A stretch of 64,000 bases of DNA from positions 3,053,501 to 3,117,500 of the forward strand of contig JAHRHY010000002.1 in NCBI GenBank assembly GCA_019671135.1. Direction: 5' to 3'. The notes under the pieces are model-generated. The model searched no databases. It worked only from the letters and a program-made list of their open reading frames with translations, and was not told the DNA's origin. Below, in pieces: positions 12,555 to 24,153 of the stretch. Position numbers and translations under genes: made by a program. How positions within the stretch are numbered: the stretch's first letter is position 1; each line of letters opens with the position of its first letter. This stretch comes from Linnemannia hyalina. Taxonomy: Eukaryota; Mortierellomycota; Mortierellomycetes; Mortierellales; Mortierellaceae.

Positions 12555-13164
12555 AGGTGAGTAGGGAGTGGATTCAAGCTGGATTTGAATGCAAGTATAT
12601 AGGGGATAATGGGACCCTTGGAGTTTCTTCTGTCTAAGAGTGGGGTGCTGCAAAGACGCATTGTCATACGTGCGTGTGTGTTTTGCAGAACAGGGGGAAG
12701 AGAAAAGAGCAATTGCACATTCTGTTGGTGCGACTGAGTAAAACATAGCAGGGAACCATGATGATTACTGAATTCAGATAGTTCTAAAAGGAGCGCACTG
12801 GCAAGGACAGATGGACACAACACAATCAAAAGAAGACAAAAGTGAATTGTTTATTTGAGATTAGAATTGATTTGTCAAAAGTCCCGTCTTCCTTGCGTAT
12901 GAGCAGATGTAGAAAAAACGAAAACAAAACTACGCATTTTATTCAAAAGTGGAAAACCCGCCGATCACCCAGCTTTCTTTCTTCCTCTGCCCTGCGTAAC
13001 TCTACTATCCAATTGATCCAATCGTCGTCACCGCTTGTTCTTACCAGTGTGGTCACTCAGGTGTTTGTTTACATACTCTCGTTTTTTTATAGCGGTTTGC
13101 CTGCGGTTCCCACTGCACAGAAAAAAAAAGTAATGTCAAAAAAGAATGAGCCGCCAGAAAAACA

Positions 13165-13171
13165 TATATAA
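13165..13171 (+). promoter_or_regulatory. TATA-like box of MFS transporter 1
   Basis: TATATAA in the context ACATATATAACCC lies 235 bp upstream of the start codon. The second MFS gene has a comparable ACATATAAAGG at 21715-21725, so the element appears conserved between paralogs. Long T/C-rich leader sequence follows in both. Confidence 0.45.
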
Positions 13172-13399
13172 CCCTCAACCCCCATCGCTTATTTCTCTCT
13201 TCTCTTCATTCTTCATTCAGCACTTCTTGGTTTTCATACAACCGACCACATCATCCCACTACTGTTCTCCCTTTCGCGTTCTTTTCTTCGTTCGACTTTT
13301 TAATCCCACTGTTCATCCTCGAGTTCATTTATCCCTTTACACTCACCTCTCTACACCCAACCCAACCCTCGCACTCTCAACACTCAAATTCACACAACA

Positions 13400-15671
13400 A
13401 TGGAAGCTACAACGATAACAACACCCACAAAACCCCTGCTCCCCTGGTACCGCCGGCTAAACCAGATGAAGGGACTCCTCCTCGCCCTCGTTTCCATGGC
13501 TCAGGTACTTGATCCCTTCCTTATTATACTCACCATCATCCTTCCCCACACATGTCTCACGACGTATGTTCATGGAACTGACGATCTGTTGTTCAATTCA
13601 GCAAACCATTTTTTTTTGACATCCTCGATCCATTTCATTCCTTGTCCGTGTAGATGCTGGATATTATCAACGTCGCCAGTGTGACGATTACTCTTCCTGA
13701 CATCCTAGTGGAGGTCGGCTACTCGATTGACCAGTTGCAGTGGTAAGCAAACACACTCTTCCTCTCCATTTAAAATGGTGACCCCCTCTTCTCACCCAAT
13801 CTTCAGCCACGTAGGAGATGGCTGGTTTTTTCTCTGTTCGCAGAAGTGGACTAAAAGAAGCGAATGCAGACAGGCGGAGCTTCGAATCGCACTAAAAAAC
13901 ACACACAGACACAACGCAACACAACTCTAATACTCTTATGCATTATCCGTTTTTTTTGTGTTCTATCTCTTTTTTTTTTTTCGTTTCCAGGGTCACCTCA
14001 GCCTATGCCTTGGCGTATGGCGCCTTCCTCTTGGTTGGTGGTCGATTTGGTGACTTGTTTGGCCATCGTCGTATCTACATCCTCGGAGTCACTTGGTTCT
14101 CGATCTGGGCTGTCGTCAATGGTTTCGCCAAGGACCCCATCATCATGTCCGTCGGTCGTGCCCTCCAAGGAATGGGTGCTGGGTTCACGGTTCCTAGTGC
14201 CTTGGCCATCTTGACTACTACATATCCTGTTGGTCCTGAGCGCACTTTCGCGCTGGCTGTGTTTGGAGGCACTGGTGCCGTTGGGTCTGTTATTGGTGTC
14301 TTGCTCGGTGGTATTCTTGGATCTACCATTGGTAAAGAACACAATATTTTTACGACTAGCATCTGATCGCGCTTTGTTTTTTTTAGAGTTGAGGAACGTT
14401 CATATGCTAATCCTTTGTGGCGCATTGCAACTTTTCCCCCCTACAGGCTGGAGATGGATTTTCTACTTCACTGCCATGCTCGGTTTCGTCATGGCCATCC
14501 TCGGTGTCGTGGTCATCCCCGCCGAGAAGGGTGTGTCCAAGATCGAAGACCGTCGCATCGACATTTTTGGAGTCGGTGCCTTCTGCGGCGGTATTGTCTG
14601 TGTCATCTTTTACCTTAGCGAGTCTCCCGCCAGCGGTTGGACCTCTGCAAAGACCTTGGCTCCTCTGATTGTCGGTCTGGCCCTTCTTGTCTCCTTTGTC
14701 GTGATCGAGTACAAGATCGACTACCCGATCATGCCCCTCCACATCTGGAAGTCGCAGCGTCTTGTCGCGTCCTGCTTGATTATTGTCTGCGTCTCGGCCG
14801 CCATGAACGCCATGATCTACTTCTCCTCGCTCCTTTTCCAAAACGTCCTGGGTTACACTCCTCTAAAGACTTCTTTGGCATATATTGTTCATGGTGTGGG
14901 GGCTATCGTCGCAATTGTGATCATCACCCAGATTGTGGCCAAGGTCCGCACCAAGATTATTACCATTGTCGGTTGGTTTTTCTTTATCGCCTCGGGTATC
15001 TTACTTGCTCAGGTCAAGGCCGACTCGTCGTACTGGTCGATCCCCTTCCCTTCATTGATCTTGAACTTTATGGGCATGGCCCCCGTCTGGTTGTGCTGTC
15101 AGATCAACTGCGTTGCTGATGCTGATGACGAGGATCAAGGTGTCGTCGGTGCTGGTACGTTACTCTAAACTGTCCTGTTGATGCATCTTCAGAAAAAGGA
15201 TTGTTCTCAATTGTATCTTACAAATTTTGATGACTTACCATTCTTTCTTTCTTTCTGCCGTCGTTGCTAGTATACAACGTGGCCCTTCAAATCGGTGCAC
15301 CAATCGGAATCGCAATCGCAAACATCGTCGCGAACGGCAAGAACGGCCAACTGGCCGTGGGCGCCGAGCTCCTCCCCGGATACCAAGCCGCGTTCTACAC
15401 CTATGCCATCATGGCCGGTGTCGGTCTGGTCGTCACCATCATCGTTGCAACCAACAGCGATCCCGCCAAGATGCACGAGACCACTGCTGAAGGTGTTGCT
15501 GCCACTGCTGCCGGCGCTGGAGATGAAGAGATTGGACATGCGGAGAGCATTGACCAGATCACGACGGAGATGAAGGAGTCATCAGGTGTTGTAAGTGCGG
15601 GCGCAACGATCTTCCCGGGCTCGTCTTCGACGTCTGTGGTGGGCGGTGAGAAGGAGGAGTTGAAGATGTAG
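13400..15671 (+). CDS. MFS transporter, DHA2-type drug:H+ antiporter-like (copy 1)
   Basis: Five exons (13400-13504, 13654-13742, 13991-14331, 14447-15154, 15271-15671) give 547 residues. The protein starts MEATTITTPTKP and has a conserved cytosolic WYRRLNQMKG before the first helix. The loop 2-3 MFS motif is GGRFGDLFGHRR. A motif-C-like stretch, GGTGAVGSVIGVLLGG, lies in helix 5. Length and helix spacing fit the 14-spanner DHA2 (EmrB/QacA) group, which exports drugs, amino acids or other small molecules by proton exchange at the plasma or vacuolar membrane; substrate is unknown. The C-terminal tail is acidic and Ser/Thr-rich. Splice phases are clean, including a W codon split at intron 2 and a G codon split at intron 3. 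A close paralog follows at 21.9 kb. Confidence 0.93.
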
Positions 15672-16726
15672 ATATAGTTGTATTATTTTGCTTCCCTTCT
15701 TTTTTTCTTTGCATTTTTCATCATCATTCTAATACCCTACATTTTATATAGTTCTTATCTAGTTCTTACATTCTTATTATTCTGTACCATAAAAGACATA
15801 TCGATCCGTATCACATCATGTCAGTTTACCTGTCTTTTAAGCTGAGGCAGAGGCCTGTGCATTATTTTTTTACGCGCTTGCACACAGACCAAAGTGAAAG
15901 TACGCCATTGTGGCAGGAAAGAGGGTGGCGTGAGTTGAATTTTCTGAGTGCGATTGAAAACGATGACTTTTTTGAACCTGATAGTCATCTTTTGAGAGAT
16001 GAAACGATCAGATGCGTGGCGGACATGCTACTTTATCAAGAGTGATAGACACTGGGAACAAGAAACTAATTCATGCTTCTTGCTCGCCCTTTTTTCATGC
16101 TACTATGGCCCACCCTAGCGATGAGCCACTATTGTTCAACCTAGCGTCGGAGAAGATCGACATATCCTCTTTTCTGTGATGCTTGATTTTAATTTATTTT
16201 ATTTTTCAAGGTAAAGATTACCCTTGCTTTGTGGAGCGCGTTCAAGACATCTAGGTGTGCTCCTCCCCCAACTCTTTGATGACCATGTTGCCTCTCCTTT
16301 CCATAATGTCAATGCGCCTCAGGCCCAGCAAGGTGTCGATGACTTCCCGATCAGCCACTCGAGTATCGCTTTGCTCGCCTGGGCACCGCTATTTCCTGTT
16401 CTTGTCTGTTTTTCAAGGTTAAGATGCCCGTCAGTGAAACAGAGCGACATTTCATGAAACATTGATTTTCCTATTTGAGATTTAGACCCTTTATAGTTTG
16501 GAGGGCGGGCGATTTACTATCTTCGGTGACGCTATTCTCGCGCCCATTGTCCTGTTTCCGAGCGCTTATTGTCCTATTTCCTTCGACCATCACCATCTGC
16601 TACACCAACATAGATTCCCCGTTACTCTTTGCCCGATCGATCTTTATCCGACTAAGTATCGTTTCATTTCTTCTGATGGGAAGTTTGTGATTTGAGACGT
16701 ATCGACATTGTTCTGGAGTATATCGA
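15672..16726. other. Gene-free stretch after MFS transporter 1
   Basis: Roughly a kilobase of 3' flank and spacer before the direct repeat. Small open frames have no family similarity. I see no RNA gene. Confidence 0.45.
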
Positions 16727-16895
16727 CCAGCTCGGACAGCGAGTCCTCCTCGATAGAGTGTACCGCTGCATCTGGGAAAGCCCCTACCGTACGGATAGAA
16801 CGATGGTTCTTTTGAACTGTTGTTTCGACTCTTATGTTCGCCGCGATTACCTCGTTTTGGTGAGAGGGTTGCGATCGGCGCGCTAGATGGTTGAG
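16727..16895. repeat. 169-bp direct repeat, copy 1
   Basis: All 169 bases are identical to 17023-17191 by direct reading, with the same orientation. The two copies are 127 bp apart. Neither copy has flanking inverted repeats. On the minus strand the repeat is open in a frame that reads like protein (IRTVGAFPDAAVHSIEEDS), so it may be a duplicated exon fragment. Confidence 0.95.
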
Positions 16896-17022
16896 TTGTA
16901 TACACATCCCAAATCCAGCGGGCGCCTCCCAACCGGGGGCGACCTTGGTCCTATGAAGCAATTCGGTTTTTGACGCATTGTTCCAAAAAAGGCGATGATG
17001 TCGATGCGTTGGAGTGATTGTG

Positions 17023-17191
17023 CCAGCTCGGACAGCGAGTCCTCCTCGATAGAGTGTACCGCTGCATCTGGGAAAGCCCCTACCGTACGGATAGAACGAT
17101 GGTTCTTTTGAACTGTTGTTTCGACTCTTATGTTCGCCGCGATTACCTCGTTTTGGTGAGAGGGTTGCGATCGGCGCGCTAGATGGTTGAG
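17023..17191. repeat. 169-bp direct repeat, copy 2
   Basis: Second copy of the repeat at 16727-16895, without a mismatch. Sequence diverges abruptly on both sides. Identity without decay implies recent duplication or gene conversion. Confidence 0.95.
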
Positions 17192-17327
17192 CATTAATCA
17201 CGTTTGAACAATGAGGGCCCACCGAACCAGTGGGGGTCTTGTTCTCGATCGTAGTCCCATCAGGGAGAGGGTTGTTGTTGTTTCTGTTCTTGTCTTTGGT
17301 CTTCAATTTCTTGATTCCTCGGAACAC

Positions 17328-18156
17328 TCACATTCCTATCGTCGTTCTAGTACCATTTAGAGTTCCCTTTGTCGAGTCACGCGGTCCATTTTCAATCTCT
17401 TGTCTTATTTTCCAATGAGGGTAAGTACCGGCTGTGATTTTGCTTGCTTTATCTTGGTAATGGAGGTTGTCCTCAAAAAGGACACAACAAGACAACAAAA
17501 ACCTGATTTGCTCAATTGCTCTTTGAATCTCTACTGTAGACACTGTACACACGAGCAATCTCGCAGTCCTCACTGAACGGCTACCTTCAAGCAACAATCG
17601 GCGTTTATGGCACAGCCTTAAGCCGATATCAATTATCCTCCCCACTCTTTTTATTTCTTTCGCGAGACAAATAATAAAATTATTCCAGTGTAAACAGCCT
17701 AACAATCAAAACAATCAAGGTGTTCGGAGGCAACGATCGCGGTGCTTATAAAGTAAACATTCTAAGTCCAATGCACCCCATTATTCACACTTCAGATTCA
17801 GAATCTGTGACTGTCTTTCATAAAATGATGTCGCGCAGTTCTGTTTCCCTCAACGATCTGCCATTATATCCTTTGTGCTCTTTACTCAGTAGGGTTTCTT
17901 CATCGCATCAACCGCACTTTACACATTCCCTCCCGTCTGTTAAATCATCTGTTGATTCATCTCTTTTGCGGACGCGTTCGTCTCGTACATTCCCAATCAG
18001 TCCGTTTTTGTCCCCTCAACATTCAGACTAAAACACAAGATTGAGAGTATCGTATATTGATTATTTCGGAGTCGTTTGATTGTGCTGTTATTTCTGATGC
18101 TGTGAGTCCCTCATATTCCAACAAGCTCACCAAGATCTCTTGTTATTAGGAACAAG
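17328..18156. other. Spacer upstream of the PD-(D/E)XK gene
   Basis: Contains only unsupported frames. The stretch just before 18157 should be the promoter and leader of the next gene. No motif recognised. Confidence 0.4.
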
Positions 18157-20383
18157 ATGGGGAAATCACCAACAAAGCCTCACCCCTTTCAGAACGCGGA
18201 CATCCCAAACCGATTTTATTTCCTTAACAAGAAACCGGAAAACTACAATGCGCCAGATTACTTTCAAACGTTCAACAACCTCAATGCCTCGAACAAGGGA
18301 CTTCTTCACGGTTTTTGGAGAAAAGCACTCACTATCATGGCAGAAAGCAATGTCAGAGCCTTCCAATGCCAAGGACGACATCTCCTGTCAATCTGGGATT
18401 TACCCGACAAGGGCCTGAAAGACTTTTGGCGCGCAATCGAGCAATCTGAGTCTCCGTCCACAACTGTCCGTACCGAGGCTTCCAAAATTGAAAAAAAATT
18501 TGTCATGCTCGCTTCGAGAACATACATCAAGGCAGGCCATGCCCTTAATGATGGTAAGGAATTTTTTTTGAGTATTTCTCTCTTAAACACTTTGCTTCTC
18601 TTCCTTTTTCTTATCGTCATTATCCAAGACTCAAGAATCGAGTTTTTCTATCTCTATACGACAAAAATAGAAATCGGGGCAAGTTTGGACAACAGCGGAC
18701 ACGGAAATCCTGAACGGAAGCGACGGCGATTCACTTCTGAAGAGGCAAGCGGGAGACTGGATAACCTCACGGACGATGATGATAACCCATCCTATCCGGA
18801 GCCTGTTTCTGTTGATCAGGGAGGACGATCGGATCCGAATGATGGAATCTATGAAGACTCTGACAGCGACACCTTTGCGGAGGAGAACACCGAGGACGCT
18901 CGTCCTAGACAAACAACCTCCAAACCGACCTCGACTGTGTACTTCTTGGCCGGTGATGGAGATATGGATTGCTCAGAAGCAGTCCGGTCCCCTTGGATGA
19001 TGCAAGGTGCTGATTTGGCGGGTGTCCTATGGGACTATCGCTCTACGGTTTGTGAAAAAGCCAAACGCTTGGAAGGATTGGTCGGGTCCGTCGAAAGGCT
19101 GTAAGTGACCTGTGTTTTAATCGAGAGCTCAATAATGATCGTCAAGGATTGATTAACTCATGTATTTTTCCCTTTCCAATTGAATAGTGCAATTAACCAC
19201 ATCTACCTTTTCGAAATGAAAGATTCGACGAGCAGTTTGTACGCGGCTATTGGTTCCGAACTGTGGGATGATATTACGACCAACGGTTTGCAGTTGCTTT
19301 TGGCAAAGGACGTTGTGCTTGATCTCGCTGAAAAAGCGATCCAATTCAGTCTGATGTCCCATCAAGAGGCGGAAGATTCTGTGCTTGATACCGTTGGAGG
19401 CAATAAAGAGGTCCGGAAACTGCTCGTCGCCTTATTCTCAAGTGGATTTCTCTGGGGCGATCAAGACTACAATGAAGCCGAGCTTATCAAGAATTTGTGG
19501 GATCCCTTCTTGAAAACTTACCTGGGACCTATCGCTGGCTGTAAAAGTCGTTGGTAAGTGTGGAGGCGCTACTTTTAGAGGGAGGGAAGAGAGCATTCAT
19601 GCAAAAGAGAACAAGGAACCGCTCCCCAGCTGACCTATCGGCTCATTTTTTTTCCATCTTCAGGGAGAAGGAATTCCAACCTTCAAAGGAACGGAGACGG
19701 ACTGATACTCCAGATTCCAAAGGTCGCAGACCTGATTACTTTTTAAAAGTTGATCTCCTTGGACTCAAGTGTTTTCTGTTTGTTCTCGAGGCTAAAAAAA
19801 ATCGACACACCTCTCCAGTTCAAACGGATTTGGAAAAAGTCGGTAACCAACTCAAGGACTCGATCGATTATCTGGCACGTAACCGTGTGGACATTTCAGG
19901 CGTAAAAGTCTATGGTGCTGTCGTTGTCGGTAAGTACCGTATATTTCTTTTTTCTTGACGATATTTATATTTGATATCTCTTTGTCGCTCCGTTTCCCTC
20001 TCTCACGCATGTACTTTCATTCTCACTCTTTCTTTTTTTTTTATTGATTTGTAGGATATGAAGCAACCGTTTACTCCATGGAATTGATGGCGAGCGGGGT
20101 CTACGTGATGAAGCAGTACGGGGTTCTGTGTGCGCCTCGTTCAAACATGCATCTCGGTCTTCTCGGACAAACAGTCAACACCTTGCAGAACCTTGCCTTG
20201 GAAATCGAGGCGACGATCCAGAAACTGAAACGCACCAAGTTGAACACACCATGTGACTGGACCAGAGTCAGTTTTCGAACGCCACAAAAGGTTGACAGGA
20301 TAGGGGTCGTGGCTGAGCACCCAAGCTCTCCCTCCATTCGGGTGGCGAAATCTGTTCGCCCATTGGCCCAAGAGAAGTTGTAA
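18157..20383 (+). CDS. PD-(D/E)XK nuclease-like protein, 609 residues
   Basis: Five exons (18157-18553, 18629-19100, 19188-19553, 19664-19929, 20055-20383) join in consistent phase. The first intron is 75 bp and in frame, so unspliced reading stays open, but its T-rich tract and GTAAGG...CCAAG ends mark it as an intron. Residues 1-130 form an unknown globular region (FYFLNKKPENYNAPDYF). Residues 150-250 are acidic and disordered with a basic patch PERKRRRF near 161-167 that could be a nuclear signal. Residues 290-410 are helical. A restriction-endonuclease-fold core follows: RRPDYFLKV with Asp near 436, then FLFVLEAKK with Glu 454 and Lys 456, the D...ExK triad. No signal peptide or crinkler ubiquitin-like header is visible. 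The role is unknown. Fungal proteins with this core occur as effectors, mobile-element products or nucleic-acid-processing enzymes. Confidence 0.75.
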
Positions 20384-20456
20384 AGGATATGAGAATGCGC
20401 CGACACAAAAATGAATCGCACAAGGACAAACAGCAACGACAACCAGCAAAACTCAC

Positions 20457-20516
20457 CACCATTGAACCAACAGTAGCGATCAAAACTACCCGTCGGCCAA
20501 ACTTATCATCAACCAA
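20457..20516 (-). pseudogene. Orphan exon fragment of another MFS transporter
   Basis: The minus strand reads LVDDKFGRRVVLIATVGSMV, which is the canonical MFS loop 2-3 motif (D-x-FGRR) followed by the start of helix 3. A splice-donor-like GTGAGT follows directly. Neither upstream nor downstream bases continue the homology. It differs from the GRFGDLFGHRR form in the neighbouring DHA2 genes and points the other way, so it comes from a different MFS gene. The short length leaves chance similarity possible. Confidence 0.4.
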
Positions 20517-21911
20517 AGGTCAATGGTTATGTCTCGATTCAACATGTATATAGTCAACAGAACCTCTCATCTCTTTCTTTCCGCCTTTCACTCTTTATCC
20601 TCGCTCTAAGCGGTCATTGTACAAGAATTTATTTCGCAAAGAACCAAAAAGCTAATCCTCCCGTTGTATTTTTGAGTTGAGTCCCCTCAGATCGCCCCAA
20701 TCTCAATCAAAATAAAAGTCCACCACATTTGATTTTCAATATTGGTGGCGAATTGGTACGTAGAAATCGCTTTGGCCAATGGTATTGTCCCACTTCCATA
20801 GTCGGGACCATCGAGGTCGTCCTGGGCAGTTTCTTCTAAGTAAAGTGCCTTTGAGAGCCCTCTATTACGGGTGTCGTCTAAATGAAAATTATAGAAGCAG
20901 TAATTTTAAGTAAGATTGGATATCTACGGCCAGCCTTTATAAAAAATGAGAGGTTGAATGGAGCAACAGAACATCACTGCCTCGCATTCTTTTAATTACT
21001 CTGCCTCTTCTTAACCGCTATGCTGTTCTTATGCGCTGTACTTCTTCTTAAGTGCTGTCCGTCCTCCTTAGCTACCTTGCCCTCTTCAACGACCTTGCTC
21101 CTTACTGCTTTGCCTTCCCCAACCACTATATAAATCCTTTCCTCACTTCTCTAGTTCTATACGCGGCATTCTCCTCTACACCCTTACTTGTTGCAGAAAA
21201 CGACAAAAGACAATATCAAACCACTGTGGAGGACAACCTGTGCGAGACTTCATTTTCACATCTCATACTTGTAAGTATACTTGAAAAGATACGCCTCGAC
21301 ATGAAGTTCCCGTTTTATTCCCGATACTCAAGACGCTGGCTACCAAGCTATTTACGTTTGAATATCTAAGGACCAAAATTGTTGCATATTTGGGTTATTG
21401 ATAGTAGAGTGCTCCTGTGACGAACTGAGGAGGAGGAACAGAGGTGTTGGGACTAAGTATATGTTTTATTGGTGGGAGAGGAGGAGGGAGACAAGCAGAA
21501 TTTAAGTAGATGTGCACCGCTACCCGCAGTTTTTAGGTTTCATGGATTTTGGAGACCCAAGCGCATCGTGAGGTCCCCTTTTATGCAACCACCAGTCGAG
21601 ATGGTCCAGATCGATGTTGTTTTATTTGCACCTTCGTGTTTATTTGTGCTTCGTCCTTTGAGAAAGAGCGGACAAAATAACCATCAACAGGAAGGAAGAA
21701 GGTGAGAAAAAAAACATATAAAGGCAGCGAGAGAGAGGCCATCAACCTAACTCTGGTTCTTAATCCATCTGTTATTTCACATATCATTCAACGCTTCCTG
21801 GTGCATCTTTTCTCTCCTTTCTTCCTTATTCCTTGGTTAACCCTATCCCTCCCTAAATTCATTCTCTCTCTGTCCACCACACAAACTCACATCCTCCCAC
21901 TCACACAAACC
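20517..21911. other. Spacer and promoter of MFS transporter 2
   Basis: No gene supported. A 105-codon frame at 21052-21369 has a hydrophobic start but no similarity. The last 200 bp hold a TATA-like element and a T/C-rich leader. Confidence 0.4.
21717..21722 (+). promoter_or_regulatory. TATA box of MFS transporter 2
   Basis: TATAAA within ACATATAAAGG, 190 bp before the start codon. It corresponds in position and flanks to the TATA-like box of the first paralog. Confidence 0.45.
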
Positions 21912-24153
21912 ATGGAGGATACAACCATATCAACAACAGCACCACCACCTGAAAAGTCTCAACTTCCATGGTACCGTCGGTTAAACCAGATGAAGGGCCT
22001 CCTCCTAGCCCTCGTCTCAATGGCCCAGGTGCATAAACACCCCCCTTGTCTTTCTCCCACTCATACTCCTTCATTTGTTCTCCATGAACCATAGCACCGC
22101 CTCATTTTTTTTTGTAACCGCGTTGATTTTCACCACCACTCAATACCACTTTACTCACGCACCCATTAACGCGATTGTTTAACTTCTTCCAACACAACGT
22201 TTTTTGCATAGATGCTTGATATTATCAATGTTGCCAGTGTGACCATTGCCCTCCCCAACATCCAAGAAGAGATCGGATACTCCACCGACCAGTTGCAGTG
22301 GTACGTCTCCTCATCTTCCAAAGTTTTTTTGTGTCTATTCTCACTCTTGTGCTATCCAACCGTAAAAGCCAAAAACAACAAAACAACCCAAAAAAAAGGG
22401 GGTCTGGAAAATTAATCCGGCTGCCTTTTGCTCTCCCCACGCCACATCACCTTGCACATTTATCACCTGCTCAATAGGGTAACTTCAGCGTACGCGCTAG
22501 CTTACGGAGCATTCCTCCTCATCGGCGGCAGATTCGGTGACCTCTTCGGCCACCGTCGAACCTACATCTTTGGAGTCACCTGGTTCTCCATCTGGGCGAT
22601 CGTTAACGGATTCGCAAAAGATCCAATCATCATGTCGGTCGGGAGAGCGTTGCAGGGGATGGGTGCGGGGTTCACGGTTCCTAGTGCGCTGGCCATACTG
22701 ACGACTACTTATCCGGTGGGTCCGGAACGGACGTTTGCACTGGCTGTGTTTGGAGGCACTGGTGCTGCGGGGTCGGTGATTGGCGTTTTGTTGGGTGGGA
22801 TCTTGGGGTCTACCATTGGTAAATGATGTGCATGGATGTGATCTTCGTTTTTTATTTTGTGCAAGGGAAGAAGGACATTCCACTTGCTGATTCTTACCTC
22901 ACATAATATTATATTTGCCAATGTTCAAACAGGATGGCGATGGATCTTTTATTTCACAGCAATGCTGGGCTTTATCATGTCCTTTCTAGGTTTCGTTGTC
23001 ATCCCAGCCTCAAAGGGCGAATCCAAAATCACCGACCGCCGAATCGACTTTCTCGGCGTCTCGACCTTCACCATCGGAATCGTCTGTGTCATCTTTTACC
23101 TCTCCGAATCCCCCACAAGCGGCTGGGCGTCCGCGAAAACCCTCACCCCTTTCCTTATCGGCCTTGCCCTTCTCATTTCATTCGTATTCATCGAATACAA
23201 GATTGACTACCCTATCATGCCGCTCTACATCTGGAAATCTCGGCGCCTCGTGGCGTCCAGCCTTGCCATCATCTGCGTCTCGGCCGCGACGAACGCCATG
23301 GTCTATTTCTCATCTCTCCTCTTCCAGAACGTCCTAGGCTACACGCCCCTGAAAACCTCCCTGACCTATATCGTCCACGGCGTCGGAGCCGTGGTGGCGA
23401 ATATTGTCGTCAACAAACTGTTATCAAAAGTCCGGACAAAGCTGATCATGCTGGTCGGGTGGGTATTGTTCGTAGGGTCTGGGGTGGTGTTCGCACAGGC
23501 GAATGAGAACACGACGTATTGGGAGATCCCGTTCCCGGCTTTGATTTTGAATTTCATGGGAATGGCGCCTGTTTGGTTGTGTTGTCAGATTAATAGTGTT
23601 GCGGATGCTGATGATGAAGACCAAGGCGTCGTTGGAGCCGGTAAGTTTTTTTTTTCTTTTTTCGCCACATGTTTTCAACAGCAGTATGATCATTCTTCGC
23701 ATCGGTAAGGAGACTTATCTCGATCCGTACCTAACCTTTCATTCGTGTCATTTGTATTTGTTAGTGTACAATGTAGCACAACAGATCGGAACACCAATCG
23801 GGATCGCAATCGCAAACATCGTCGCCAACAATGTCAACTCCCCCACCGCAAAAGGCGCAGAACTCTTGCCGGGATATCGCGCCGCGTTTTACTCGTATGC
23901 CGTCATGGCGGGTGTTGGACTTGTGGTGACGATTCTCTTTGCGGCAAATAGCGATCCTGTCCGGATGCATTCACCACCTGCAGGAGAGGTTTGTGCTGGG
24001 GATGATGAGGCTGGACGTGAGAAGGAGACGAGCGAGGTCTTGAAAGGAGGCTCTTTGATGTCTCTGGGGGATGTTAGTGTTCAGCCTGGTGAGAAGAGTG
24101 AAATGGAGGAGAGTAGTGTTCAGCCTGGTGAGAAGACCGAGCTGAAGGACTGA
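21912..24153 (+). CDS. MFS transporter, DHA2-type (copy 2)
   Basis: Five exons (21912-22028, 22212-22300, 22478-22818, 22933-23640, 23765-24153) give 547 residues, the same total as copy 1. Exons 2, 3 and 4 have exactly the same lengths (89, 341, 708 bp) and phases in both genes, so they are a tandem duplicate pair. The start lies in an ACCATGG context. Shared motifs include WYRRLNQMKG, GGRFGDLFGHRR and GGTGAAGSVIGVLLGG. The N- and C-terminal tails differ most. The tail contains a 7-residue SVQPGEK motif twice, an internal 21-bp DNA repeat absent from copy 1. Function is probably proton-coupled export of a small molecule; substrate unknown. Confidence 0.93.

Larger units (their letters stand above)
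10112..13399. other. Gene-free stretch upstream of MFS transporter 1
   Basis: This 3.3-kb stretch has no supported gene. It contains a T run near 11331-11347 and a 19-base G run at 12536-12554. Its last 200 bp should be the promoter and leader of the first MFS gene. Confidence 0.45.
16644..17327 (-). pseudogene. Possible relic gene carrying the duplicated segment
   Basis: A minus-strand open frame of 227 codons runs through both repeat copies, but reads copy 2 (entered first) in a different frame from copy 1. In copy 1 the frame gives VIAANIRVETTVQKNHRSIR and continues past the repeat as LSELVDILQNNVDTSQITN. That has a normal soluble-protein composition and reaches a GTCGGATAAAG context. The same protein-like frame exists in copy 2 but breaks soon after the repeat. 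The simplest reading is a small exon duplicated in a decaying accessory gene. No family is recognised. Confidence 0.25.

Noticed and set aside
18157..18600. Crinkler (CRN) N-terminal domain for the nuclease-like gene
   Set aside because: No ubiquitin-like header or LFLAK/HVL-type motif is visible in the first 130 residues; only the C-terminal core recalls crinkler-associated nucleases.
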